64,000 nucleotides of DNA from Phocaeicola faecium (GTDB lineage Bacteria > Bacteroidota > Bacteroidia > Bacteroidales > Bacteroidaceae), in the NCBI RefSeq assembly GCF_014837055.1, contig NZ_JACSPQ010000006.1, forward strand, positions 124,001-188,000. The letters run 5' to 3'. The notes under the pieces were generated by a model. That model searched no databases, was not told the DNA's origin, and worked only from the letters and a program-made list of their open reading frames with translations. Positions within the stretch are counted from its first letter, which is position 1. The number at the start of each line of letters is the position of its first letter. The position numbers and the translations under genes were made by a program. Positions 8,695 through 17,015 of this stretch are shown in pieces.

Positions 8695-11466
8695 TTAATG
8701 TGCTTCCAACCAATTTTTACCCCAACCGCAGTCTGCTTGCAAGGGAGCTTTCATTTTGTAAGCACTTTCCATTTCGCTTATCACGATTTGCTCTACTTTC
8801 TCTCGTTCTGAGGGCACTACGCTAAAGTTTAATTCGTCATGTACCTGAAGAATCATCTTCGATTGCAGACCTTCTTCCTTGAAGCGGCGGTAGATGCGTA
8901 TCATGGCTACTTTGATGATGTCGGCAGCGCTTCCCTGTATCGGAGCGTTGATGGCATTTCGTTCGGCATACCCGCGAACCACTGCATTGTGTGAGTTGAT
9001 ATCGGGCAGGTAGCGTCTGCGCTTGAATATGGTTTCGATGTATCCTTTCTCGCGTGCCGAGCGAATGCTTTCATCCATGTATTCTTTTACGTGCGGGTAA
9101 TTCTGGAAATATCCGTCGATTAGTTCTTTCGCTTCTTTGCGGTCGACGTTCAAGCGTTCCGCCAGTCCGAATACCGAAATGCCGTAAATGATACCGAAAT
9201 TAGCCGTTTTCGCCTTGCTTCGTTGCTCGCGTGTTACTTGGCTCAGGTCTATCTTATAGATTTTGGCAGCCGTGGCAGCATGGATGTCTTGCCCTTTTTG
9301 GAAGGCTTCTATCATGTGGGGGTCGCCGCTCAGGTGAGCCATGATGCGCAACTCGATTTGTGAATAGTCGGCAGAGAAGAACTCACACCCGTCGTCGGGT
9401 ATGAACGCTTTGCGTATTTCTTTTCCGTCTTCGTTACGGATGGGGATGTTTTGCAGGTTGGGGTTGCTGGAGCTCAAACGCCCGGTAGCCGTAACGGTTT
9501 GGTTAAACGACGTATGGATGCGCCCCGTATGCGGATTTATCAGTTGGGGCAGGGCGTCGATGTACGTACCTAACAGCTTTTTCAGTCCGCGGTGTTCCAA
9601 TATCTTTCCTACTATCTCGTGTTTGCCCCGCAGACTTTCCAACACTTCTTCCGAAGTTACATATTGTCCGGTTTTGGTTTTCTTCGCCTTGTCTACTATT
9701 TTCAAGCGGTCGAACAGCACTTCGCCGACTTGTTTGGGTGAGGCGATATTGAATTCCACTCCTGCCAGTTGGTGAACCTCTGCTTCGATTTGGTTCATGC
9801 GCGCCGTGAAATGTTTCGATGTCTCTTTCAGGGCATCGGTATCTATGCGCACGCCGTTTCGTTCCATGTAGGCAAGTACCGGGACGAGCGGCATTTCTAT
9901 CTCCTCAAACAGCGGCTTGGCATTGCTTGTTTCAAGTTCCTTTTCCAAAACGTGTTTCAGCTTCAGCGTTACGTCAGCATCTTCGCAGGCATACTTATAT
10001 ACATCCGATGGCGGAAGGTCGCGCATGTTTTTCTGATTCTTTCCTTTGGCTCCTATCAGTTCTTCTATCTTGATGGTTTCATATTTCAGATAGATTTCGG
10101 CAAGGTAATCCATTCCGTGCCGAAGCTCAGGTTGAAGAATGTAGTGGGCAATCATCGTGTCGAACATCGGACCTCCGATTTCTACGCCGTAGTTGGAAAG
10201 TACAAGCATATCGTACTTGATGTTTTGTCCCACCTTTAAAGTTTTTGGGTTCTCAAACACGGGCTTGAAAAGATTAACAATTTTTTGCGCTTCCTCACGT
10301 TCAGCCGGCACCGGTACGTAAAAAGCCTGATTTTCGGCGTAAGCGAAGCTCATTCCTACGAGTTCGGCGGTAATCGGGTCAGTTCCCGTAGTCTCCGTAT
10401 CCAGACTGAAAATTTCTTTTGTAAGTATCTTTTGTAATAATTCTTGTCTTTTTTCTTCTGTATCAATTAGTTGATAGTCGTAAGACAGGTCTTCTAAGCG
10501 CGTGAGATTTGAATTTTTAATTTCATCTGTATTCTCGTCCGCAAAAAATCCAAAGAGATCGGCTTGTGGAGCGGCAGGGGTAGGGGTGGTTTTCTTCTCG
10601 TTTTTAAATACCCGCTCCATCAGCGTGCGAAACTCCATTTCCTCGAAAATTTTCCGCAAGGCTTCTTCGTTCGGAGTTTCGCGCTTCAGCGCATCCATAT
10701 CGAGCGCAATGGGAACATCGGTTTTAATTGTGGCAAGAAATTTCGAAAATTCGATTTGCTCGCGGTTGGTCTCAACCTTTGTTTTGATAGAGCCTTTCAG
10801 TTGGTCGGTATTGGCAAGCAGGTTTTCGATGCTGCCGAATTGGGCGATGAGTTTCTGAGCTGTCTTTTCGCCCACGCCCGGACAACCCGGAATGTTGTCG
10901 GAAGCATCGCCCATCAGTCCCAGCATGTCGATGACTTGGGTAGGCGACTGGATGTTGAATTTCGCCTTTACTTCCTCCACCCCCATCACGTCGAACTCTT
11001 TGTCACCGTATTTCGGGCGATACATAAATACATATTCACCCACTAACTGTCCGTAATCCTTGTCGGGAGTCATCATATACGTGCGGATGCCCCGCTTGCC
11101 CGCTTCGGTAGCCAGCGTACCGATTACATCGTCTGCCTCATATCCCGGTACTTCTAAGATAGGTATGTTATAAGCGCGGATAATATCTTTTATAATCGGA
11201 ACCGAAAGCCGGATTACTTCAGGAGTTTCTTCCCGCTGAGCCTTGTATTGCTCAAAGGCTTCATGGCGGAAGGTCGGTCCGGCAGGGTCGAAGGCTATCC
11301 CGATGTGTGTGGGGTTCTCCTTTTTGAGCACATCTTCCAGCGTATTGACAAAGCCAAGCACGGCAGAAGTATTGAAACCCTTTGAGTTAATGCGCGGGTT
11401 TTTGATAAGGGCGTAGTAAGCACGATAAATCAGTGCGTAAGCGTCGAGTAGAAATAGTTTATCCAT
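8695..11466 (-). CDS. polA: DNA polymerase I
   Basis: 923 aa, full length. The N-terminal 5'-nuclease domain (about 1-290) carries EADDVIG and GDASDNIPG. The middle 3'-5' exonuclease domain keeps its metal ligands (DTETTGTD, NIKYDML, YACEDADVT), so proofreading is probably intact, unlike in Thermus or Bacillus enzymes. The C-terminal polymerase domain has motif A (DYSQIELRI), motif B (KTANFGIIYG) and motif C (QVHDEL). It acts in Okazaki-fragment maturation and repair synthesis. The gene is divergent from the polyprenyl synthetase at 11564, sharing a 97-base intergenic region. No strong terminator is visible after its stop. Confidence 0.98.
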   Translation of the reverse strand: MDKLFLLDAYALIYRAYYALIKNPRINSKGFNTSAVLGFVNTLEDVLKKENPTHIGIAFDPAGPTFRHEAFEQYKAQREETPEVIRLSVPIIKDIIRAYNIPILEVPGYEADDVIGTLATEAGKRGIRTYMMTPDKDYGQLVGEYVFMYRPKYGDKEFDVMGVEEVKAKFNIQSPTQVIDMLGLMGDASDNIPGCPGVGEKTAQKLIAQFGSIENLLANTDQLKGSIKTKVETNREQIEFSKFLATIKTDVPIALDMDALKRETPNEEALRKIFEEMEFRTLMERVFKNEKKTTPTPAAPQADLFGFFADENTDEIKNSNLTRLEDLSYDYQLIDTEEKRQELLQKILTKEIFSLDTETTGTDPITAELVGMSFAYAENQAFYVPVPAEREEAQKIVNLFKPVFENPKTLKVGQNIKYDMLVLSNYGVEIGGPMFDTMIAHYILQPELRHGMDYLAEIYLKYETIKIEELIGAKGKNQKNMRDLPPSDVYKYACEDADVTLKLKHVLEKELETSNAKPLFEEIEMPLVPVLAYMERNGVRIDTDALKETSKHFTARMNQIEAEVHQLAGVEFNIASPKQVGEVLFDRLKIVDKAKKTKTGQYVTSEEVLESLRGKHEIVGKILEHRGLKKLLGTYIDALPQLINPHTGRIHTSFNQTVTATGRLSSSNPNLQNIPIRNEDGKEIRKAFIPDDGCEFFSADYSQIELRIMAHLSGDPHMIEAFQKGQDIHAATAAKIYKIDLSQVTREQRSKAKTANFGIIYGISVFGLAERLNVDRKEAKELIDGYFQNYPHVKEYMDESIRSAREKGYIETIFKRRRYLPDINSHNAVVRGYAERNAINAPIQGSAADIIKVAMIRIYRRFKEEGLQSKMILQVHDELNFSVVPSEREKVEQIVISEMESAYKMKAPLQADCGWGKNWLEAH

Positions 11467-11536
11467 TTCGTTATAAAAATCTTAGGTTTTTAAGGCATAA
11501 AAGTACAAAAAAATACGCTATTAGCTGTTTTATTAT

Positions 11537-11544
11537 TACTTTTG
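11537..11544 (+). promoter_or_regulatory. -7 promoter box of the polyprenyl synthetase gene
   Basis: TACTTTTG matches TAnnTTTG and lies 19 bases before the ATG at 11564. A plausible start site about 7 bases downstream leaves a short leader. Confidence 0.45.
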
Positions 11545-11563
11545 TGCGATAATTAAATGCTGC

Positions 11564-12538
11564 ATGGATAAACTGGAACTAATTAAATTACCGATAGAAA
11601 AAGAACTGGGCGAATTTAAAACGCTTTTTGAGATGTCGCTGCGCAGTGACAATCCGCTGTTGGGCGAAGTATTGGGATACATCAGGAAGCGTAACGGAAA
11701 GATGATGCGCCCCATTCTGGTGTTGCTGATGGCCAAGCTTTTTGGTGAAGTGGCGGATGCTACTTTACATGCTGCCCTATCGTTGGAGTTGCTTCACACA
11801 GCCAGTTTAGTTCACGACGATGTGGTGGATGAGAGTGACGAGCGGCGCGGACAGTCATCGGTAAACGCACTTTATAACAACAAAATATCGGTTCTGGTAG
11901 GCGATTACATGCTTGCCACCAGCTTGAAACATGCAGCGCATACGGGTATCTTGGAATTGGTGGAACTGGTGGCACGTTTGGGACAAGACCTTTCGGAAGG
12001 GGAGATTATCCAGCTGGAAAACACCTCCAATCAGAATTTCTCGGAAGAAGTTTACTTCAACGTTATCCGTAAAAAAACAGCGGCTCTGTTTACGGCAAGT
12101 GCCGAAAGCGGTGCGGTTTCGGTACACGCGGGAAAGACGGAAGAACGGAATGCGGCATTATTTGGCGAGATGATAGGCATTGCGTTTCAGATTAAAGACG
12201 ATATTTTCGATTATTATACTTGCCCGGAACTGGGCAAACCTACCGGCAATGACATGCTGGAAGGCAAACTGACATTGCCTGCCCTTTATGTGTTGAACAA
12301 GACGAACGATGAATCGCTCCGCGCATTGGCACTCCGGATTCGTTCGATGGAAGCCTCTAAGGAAGAAATCGCCTCGTTTGTTGAACTGATAAAGCAGGAG
12401 GGAGGTATCGCTTATGCCGAAAGTGTGATGCGTTCGTATCGCGACAAGGCATTAGACCTGCTCCCGGAATCTGCCGAGCCTTCCATTCGCGAAGCACTTA
12501 CCGCGTATATCGACTACGTGATAGAGCGTGAAAAATAA
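11564..12538 (+). CDS. Polyprenyl diphosphate synthase (octaprenyl/solanesyl type)
   Basis: 324 aa. This is a trans-prenyltransferase that elongates an allylic diphosphate with isopentenyl diphosphate, giving the side chain of menaquinone. The first aspartate-rich motif is DDVVD (residues 85-89), followed by the ERRG that normally accompanies it. The second is DDIFD (212-216). The residue pattern before the first motif (ELLHTASLVH) fits long-chain enzymes of the IspB/HepT group rather than short-chain farnesyl synthases. It is the only plus-strand housekeeping gene in this block, with its own promoter box and a strong terminator, so it is monocistronic. Product chain length cannot be read from the sequence. 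Confidence 0.93.
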   Translation: MDKLELIKLPIEKELGEFKTLFEMSLRSDNPLLGEVLGYIRKRNGKMMRPILVLLMAKLFGEVADATLHAALSLELLHTASLVHDDVVDESDERRGQSSVNALYNNKISVLVGDYMLATSLKHAAHTGILELVELVARLGQDLSEGEIIQLENTSNQNFSEEVYFNVIRKKTAALFTASAESGAVSVHAGKTEERNAALFGEMIGIAFQIKDDIFDYYTCPELGKPTGNDMLEGKLTLPALYVLNKTNDESLRALALRIRSMEASKEEIASFVELIKQEGGIAYAESVMRSYRDKALDLLPESAEPSIREALTAYIDYVIEREK

Positions 12539-12567
12539 GCGGAATAAAATTCGTTATCTTCACTATA

Positions 12568-12605
12568 CGGCCCGATGAACCCCTGATTTCATCGGGCTTT
12601 TTTTT
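12568..12605 (+). terminator. Intrinsic terminator after the polyprenyl synthetase
   Basis: GCCCGATGAA (12570-12579) pairs with TTCATCGGGC (12588-12597) around an 8-base loop and is followed by a run of T (12598-12605). Confidence 0.9.
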
Positions 12606-12615
12606 ATGCGTATAG

Positions 12616-12710
12616 AGCCGGAAAACGCTACCGTTAGTGTTACTCATCCCATGCGGTAGCGTTACTCTGTTCTACCCGAAGCGTTGATGTGTTCTATGGG
12701 TAGCGTTTTA
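12616..12710. repeat. Modular palindromic repeat, copy 1
   Basis: Contains, in order, AACGCTACCG, CATGCGGTAGCGTT, TTCTACCC and TTCTATGGGTAGCGTT. CTACCG/CGGTAG and CTACCC/GGGTAG form two adjacent hairpins, and both outer ends read outward into GCGTTTT. It lies between convergent genes. On the minus strand the AACGCTACCG...CGGTAGCGTTTTCC part can end deoC transcription. Related copies are at 19054-19150, 27911-28000, 39610-39700 and 51634-51722. Confidence 0.8.
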
Positions 12711-12718
12711 TCTCACAA

Positions 12719-13639
12719 TCAGAAGAACTTTGTTTCTTCATCCACGATGTCCGACAGCAAGAGATTAGCCAGCCGGCTTGTTCCCAAACGGAAAAACTCG
12801 TTGGTCAGCCATTCCTTTCCTAATACTTCTTTTACGATGGTGTAATAGGCGAGGGCATCTTCTACCGTGTTAATGCCTCCGGCGGGCTTAAAACCTACTT
12901 TCCGACCGGTTTCGAGGAAGTATTCCTTGATGGCTTGACACATCACGTATGCAGCTTCGGGCGTAGCGGCAGGTTTCTCTTTGCCGGTAGATGTCTTGAT
13001 GAAATCTGCCCCCGAATACATCGCCAAGATAGAGGCTTTCTTGATGTTTTCGGAACTGCCCAATGCACCTGTTTCGAGGATTACTTTCAGATGCTTGTCG
13101 CCGCATACGTCTTTCAGTTCCTCGATTTCATCGCACATTCCTTCGTAATCTCCGCTCAGGAATTTGCCTACCGGGATAACGATGTCGATTTCATCGGCTC
13201 CGGCGTGGAGTGCCATTGCGGTTTCGGCAACTTTCACTTCCGTGAAGGTTTGCGACGAGGGGAAACCACCCGAAACGCAGGCTATCTTTACATCGTCCGC
13301 CTCCAGCGTGCTGTTTACGATTTCCGCCATGTTGGGGTAGACGCAGATGGCAGCTACGTTTTTCAGGTCGGGATATTTGTCTACAAATTCATTAACCTTT
13401 TCGGTGAAACGCATCACGCTTTCCTCGCTGTCGGTACATTTCAGCGTGGTCAAATCAATGCAGTTGAAAAGGAATTTCTTTACCTCCTTCGTATTGTTTT
13501 CTTGCATGTATTTGTTGAGAAGATTCGCCGTTTTCGCAGCGATTTCATCGTCATGGAGTGCCGTATTGTATTTGCTGAGCGCAAGTTCATACTTGTTGGC
13601 TTGCCCGAGGTTTTCGCGGTCTTCTTCGTAATATTCCAT
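12719..13639 (-). CDS. deoC: Deoxyribose-phosphate aldolase
   Basis: 306 aa. It cleaves 2-deoxyribose 5-phosphate to glyceraldehyde 3-phosphate and acetaldehyde in deoxynucleoside catabolism. The Schiff-base lysine is K215 in FIKTSTGK. The second active-site lysine is K251 in FKPAGGIN, and D152 in EIDIVIPVG corresponds to the proton-relay aspartate. The protein is about 50 residues longer at the N-terminus than the E. coli enzyme, as is common in Bacteroidetes. It is the last gene of the dtd-mazG-deoC unit, starting only 3 bases after the mazG stop. A palindromic repeat copy follows and probably supplies the terminator. Confidence 0.96.
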   Translation of the reverse strand: MEYYEEDRENLGQANKYELALSKYNTALHDDEIAAKTANLLNKYMQENNTKEVKKFLFNCIDLTTLKCTDSEESVMRFTEKVNEFVDKYPDLKNVAAICVYPNMAEIVNSTLEADDVKIACVSGGFPSSQTFTEVKVAETAMALHAGADEIDIVIPVGKFLSGDYEGMCDEIEELKDVCGDKHLKVILETGALGSSENIKKASILAMYSGADFIKTSTGKEKPAATPEAAYVMCQAIKEYFLETGRKVGFKPAGGINTVEDALAYYTIVKEVLGKEWLTNEFFRLGTSRLANLLLSDIVDEETKFF

Positions 13640-13642
13640 ATC

Positions 13643-13966
13643 TTATTTCAGTTTAGGGTTGTTTTTATGTCTTTCCTTGTCTCGTGAGGTTTTCTTTTCC
13701 AAATTTTTCCGGAAGGCTTCGGTCAGGTTGACCCCCGTCTGGTTTGCCAAGCACAGAAGTACCCAAAGTACATCCGCCATTTCATCGCCGAGGTCGTGTT
13801 TCTCGCCCTCCTTAAACGACTGGTCGCCATAGGTGCGCGCCATAATCCGCGCCAGTTCTCCTACCTCTTCAGTAAGGACTGCCATGTTGGTCAGCTCGCT
13901 GAAATACCGTACGCCGTATGTCTTTATCCAGTCGTCCACGCTTCGTTGTGCTTCTTCTAACGTCAT
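13643..13966 (-). CDS. MazG-type nucleotide pyrophosphohydrolase
   Basis: 107 aa, a single-domain all-alpha NTP pyrophosphatase. The metal-binding pattern is visible as E33-E34xxE37 (TEEVGELAR) and E62xxD65 (DEMADVLW), the two acidic pairs of the MazG/RS21-C6 family. Such small enzymes hydrolyse non-canonical or surplus (d)NTPs. Spacing is tight: 2 bases after the dtd stop and 3 bases before the deoC start, so it is in the same operon, and a house-cleaning role in nucleotide metabolism fits both neighbours. The substrate is not determinable here. Confidence 0.92.
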   Translation of the reverse strand: MTLEEAQRSVDDWIKTYGVRYFSELTNMAVLTEEVGELARIMARTYGDQSFKEGEKHDLGDEMADVLWVLLCLANQTGVNLTEAFRKNLEKKTSRDKERHKNNPKLK

Positions 13967-13968
13967 GA

Positions 13969-14421
13969 TTATTCTTTGTTTTTCGTATCCATGCAGATGG
14001 TTACAGGTCCGTTATTCAACAATTCTACTTTCATATCGGCTCCAAACTCTCCGGTTCCTACTTCTTTTCCCAGTCCGATGCTAAGCTCGTTGCAGAAATA
14101 TTCGTAGAGCGGAACAGCCGTTTGGTGTCCGGCAGCCCGGATATACGACGGTCGATTTCCTTTCTTGGTCGACGCCATCAGTGTAAACTGGCTGATCACC
14201 AAAATTTCACCGTTTACATCGGTGACGGAGCGATTCATTACGCCGTTTTCATCGTCGAATATCCGCAGGTTAAGCACCTTCTTGCAGAGCCAGTCGGCGT
14301 CTTCGCGTGTGTCTGCTTCTTCAATGCCTACTAATATCATGAGCCCTTCTCGGATGGCTGATTTGCATACTCCGCCGATGGTGACGGAAGCATGGCTTAC
14401 TCGTTGGATTACTACTCTCAT
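13969..14421 (-). CDS. dtd: D-aminoacyl-tRNA deacylase
   Basis: 150 aa, the usual Dtd length. It hydrolyses D-aminoacyl-tRNA (and glycyl-tRNA(Ala)), protecting translation. The conserved N-terminus MRVVIQRVSHASVTI, the SQFTLMAST motif and the cross-subunit NRPSY segment (a variant of the GNRPSF/GPxP pair) are all present. It opens the dtd-mazG-deoC unit. A -7 box at 14442-14449 gives it a promoter of its own downstream of uvrC, so it may be expressed apart from the mnmG-apt-uvrC genes. Confidence 0.96.
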   Translation of the reverse strand: MRVVIQRVSHASVTIGGVCKSAIREGLMILVGIEEADTREDADWLCKKVLNLRIFDDENGVMNRSVTDVNGEILVISQFTLMASTKKGNRPSYIRAAGHQTAVPLYEYFCNELSIGLGKEVGTGEFGADMKVELLNNGPVTICMDTKNKE

Positions 14422-14441
14422 CGTTTTAAATCTTACTTTGA

Positions 14442-14449
14442 CAAATGTA
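14442..14449 (-). promoter_or_regulatory. -7 promoter box of dtd
   Basis: On the minus strand this reads TACATTTG, a consensus match, with about 20 bases to the dtd ATG. It lies in the 98-base gap between uvrC and dtd. Confidence 0.5.
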
Positions 14450-14519
14450 CGAAATTAATCGGGATTGCTGAAACGAAGTGTTGAATTTTAGATGTGCTGA
14501 GCTTAGCGGTTCTTTCTGT

Positions 14520-16349
14520 TTACTTTTCGCCGTTTAAGCTCTCTTTAATGTTTCTGGCAGCCACCATTCCCACCGTTTCGGCAATATCTTCAAGGCTTGC
14601 TTCTCTGATGCGGGCAACGCTCTTGAACCTTTTCAGCAGTGCGGTTTTCCGTTTCTCGCCCACACCCTTGATGTTATCCAGCGCCGAGGCAATCTGACTT
14701 TTGCTCCGCTTGTCGCGATGGAACGTGATGGCAAACCGATGCACTTCGTCTTGTATCCTTTCCAGCAGATGGAAAAGGGGAGTGCCTTGCTTGATTCCGA
14801 TGCTTACGGGCGGAAAACCAAACAGAATCTCCGAAGTGCGGTGGCGTCCGTCTTTAGCAAGTCCAGCTATTGGAATCTGCAAATGAAGCTCATCTTCGAT
14901 AACCTGACGTACTACCTCCATTTGTCCCTTTCCACCGTCGGTCAGGATTAAATCAGGCAGTTCGCCCTGCTCCTGCAATACACGTGTGTAACGCCGGCGC
15001 ACCACTTCCTGCATCGATGCGTAATCGTCCGGCCCTACAACCGTTTTTATGATGTATTTCCGGTAATCTTTTTTGCTGGGTTGTGCTTTCTTGAATACCA
15101 CACAAGCGGCTACGGCATCCGAACCCTGTATGTTGGAATTATCGAAACATTCGATTCTTACGGGCATTTTATCTATATGTAACTGGTCTTGGATTTCCTT
15201 CATCAGACGTACGCTGCGCTGTTCCGGATTCAACTTCTCGGCTTGCTTCAGGCGGTCTACCTTATACTGTTTGACGTTCATAATCGAAAGCTCCAGCAAA
15301 TGTTTCTTCTCTCCGCGTTGCGGAATGGTAAACGTTACGCCCTGCATTTCCATATCCAGTTCAAAGGGAACGATAATCTCTTTCGACATACTCTTGTAAC
15401 GTTCTCTCATCTCCACGATGCCTAATTGCAGAAGTTCCTCTTTCGTTTCGTTCATACGCACTTTGTATTCGAAAGTGAAGGCCTGATTGATGCATCCGTT
15501 CGTGATATGGAGGTAATTGATATAAGCAGCTCCTTCGTCGGTTTCAATAGAAAATACATCAATGTTGTGGAAGAACGAGCTTACTACCTCGCTCTTTGCC
15601 CGGTAGCTTTCTATCAGCTCGTATTTCTCTTTGATTTTCTGAGCCTCCTCAAACTTCATTTCCGCCGCCAGTTGCTGCATCTCTTTCATCATGATGTTGC
15701 TGATGGCTTGCGTATTTCCCCTTAGTAATTCTCTTGCAGCCGAGATATTTTGCATGTATTCATCGTGCGATTGCAGTCCCACACACGGAGCTTTGCAGTT
15801 CTTGATATGATACTCCAAACACACTTTGAATTTGCCGTCGCGAATGTTTTCCGGAGTAAGTGCAAATTTACAGGTACGTAGCGGATACAGTTTCTTGATG
15901 AGTAACAGCACTGCCTGCATGGAGGGGATATGGCTATACGGCCCGTAATATGTAGAACCGTCTCGGACGATGCGCCGTGTGCTGAAGATACGGGGAAAGT
16001 ATTCGTTGGTAACACAAATCGATGGATAACTCTTGTCATCTTTCAGCAGAACGTTATAACGCGGCTTGTATTTCTTGATTAAATTGTTTTCGAGTAGCAG
16101 AGCGTCTTCTTCTGTCTTTACTACGATGTAACGTATATCGGCAATCTTGTTTACCAGTATACGTGTTTTGGCGGAATGGTGATCTCTTGAGAAATACGAA
16201 TAAACACGACGTTTCAGATTCTTTGCCTTTCCTACATAAATAATCGTCCCCTCTTCGTTCAGGTATTGATAGATGCCCGGACTGTCTGGAAGGTTCAGTA
16301 CGATGCCCCGCAAGTATTCGTTATGGCTGAGTATTTCGTTGTTCTCCAT
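14520..16349 (-). CDS. uvrC: Excinuclease ABC subunit C
   Basis: 609 aa from the chosen start. It makes the dual incision in nucleotide excision repair. Domains in order: GIY-YIG nuclease (PGIYQYLNEEGTIIYVGKAK), the UVR helix pair that contacts UvrB (AAEMKFEEAQKIKEKYELI), the RNase H-like second nuclease (CFDNSNIQGSDAVAACVVF) and a C-terminal helix-hairpin-helix region (NIKGVGEKRKTALLKRF). A start six codons further upstream (16367) is possible, but MENNEILSHNEYLRG fits the family better. It lies between apt and dtd in the same-strand housekeeping run. Confidence 0.97.
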   Translation of the reverse strand: MENNEILSHNEYLRGIVLNLPDSPGIYQYLNEEGTIIYVGKAKNLKRRVYSYFSRDHHSAKTRILVNKIADIRYIVVKTEEDALLLENNLIKKYKPRYNVLLKDDKSYPSICVTNEYFPRIFSTRRIVRDGSTYYGPYSHIPSMQAVLLLIKKLYPLRTCKFALTPENIRDGKFKVCLEYHIKNCKAPCVGLQSHDEYMQNISAARELLRGNTQAISNIMMKEMQQLAAEMKFEEAQKIKEKYELIESYRAKSEVVSSFFHNIDVFSIETDEGAAYINYLHITNGCINQAFTFEYKVRMNETKEELLQLGIVEMRERYKSMSKEIIVPFELDMEMQGVTFTIPQRGEKKHLLELSIMNVKQYKVDRLKQAEKLNPEQRSVRLMKEIQDQLHIDKMPVRIECFDNSNIQGSDAVAACVVFKKAQPSKKDYRKYIIKTVVGPDDYASMQEVVRRRYTRVLQEQGELPDLILTDGGKGQMEVVRQVIEDELHLQIPIAGLAKDGRHRTSEILFGFPPVSIGIKQGTPLFHLLERIQDEVHRFAITFHRDKRSKSQIASALDNIKGVGEKRKTALLKRFKSVARIREASLEDIAETVGMVAARNIKESLNGEK

Positions 16350-16434
16350 GTGCAGAATATGAAGCACAGATTCCTCAGGCGTATCGGAAAGCAGGCTTAC
16401 CGGAACAATGGAATCTGTGCTTCTTTGAAATGGT

Positions 16435-16959
16435 TTATAGTTGTAAGAGGGTAGTGATGTCTACATCGCTGGTGAAAGCTTGTCGTCCGTTTAAGTTCTT
16501 CAACTCGACCACGAAGTTGACGTACGACTTCTTCACTCCGAATTTTCCCATCAAACGGCAAGCGGCAGCCATCGTTCCTCCCGTGGCAAGCAGGTCGTCG
16601 TGCAACAAAACGATGTCGTTTTCGTTGATGGCATCTTTATGAATCTGTATCGTATCGGTTCCGTATTCTTTGGCGTATGTTTCTTCAAGAACCTCTGCGG
16701 GTAATTTGCCCGGCTTACGTGCCATAATAAATCCTGCTCCCAAGCGTGCCGCCAAAGCGCCGCCCAAGATGAATCCTCTTGACTCAATGCCTACCACTTT
16801 GGTGATGCCTTTGTCTTTATACATTTCGTATAGTTCGTCAATCATGCCCTGTAAGCACTCTGCATTCTTGAAGAGGGTAGTCACGTCGTAGAACAATATT
16901 CCCGGTATGGGGAAATCCGGTATCTCACGTAAGTTTTTCTTTAATGTTTCTTTGTTCAT
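16435..16959 (-). CDS. apt: Adenine phosphoribosyltransferase
   Basis: 174 aa, standard length. It converts adenine and PRPP to AMP (purine salvage). The PRPP-binding loop is at about 117-130 (VLLHDDLLATGGTM), and the substrate loop carries ESRGFILG. The frame is open to an ATG at 17013, but those extra 18 codons run through the parS palindrome and encode nothing typical of Apt. The start MNKETLKKNLREIPDFP at 16959 matches the family N-terminus. The gene lies 56 bases downstream of mnmG and 85 bases upstream of uvrC. Confidence 0.96.
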   Translation of the reverse strand: MNKETLKKNLREIPDFPIPGILFYDVTTLFKNAECLQGMIDELYEMYKDKGITKVVGIESRGFILGGALAARLGAGFIMARKPGKLPAEVLEETYAKEYGTDTIQIHKDAINENDIVLLHDDLLATGGTMAAACRLMGKFGVKKSYVNFVVELKNLNGRQAFTSDVDITTLLQL

Positions 16960-16992
16960 ATCCAATAGTTTATAAGTAATCTTTAAATAAAT

Positions 16993-17008
16993 TGTTTCAC
17001 GTGAAACA
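16993..17008. promoter_or_regulatory. parS: Chromosomal parS centromere site
   Basis: The 16-base sequence TGTTTCACGTGAAACA is a perfect palindrome identical to the ParB-binding parS consensus known from Bacillus and most other bacteria. It sits in the 56-base gap between mnmG and apt. ParB loads here, spreads, and works with ParA and SMC in chromosome segregation. Such sites usually cluster near oriC, so this block may be origin-proximal. Confidence 0.9.
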
Positions 17009-17015
17009 CGCACCT

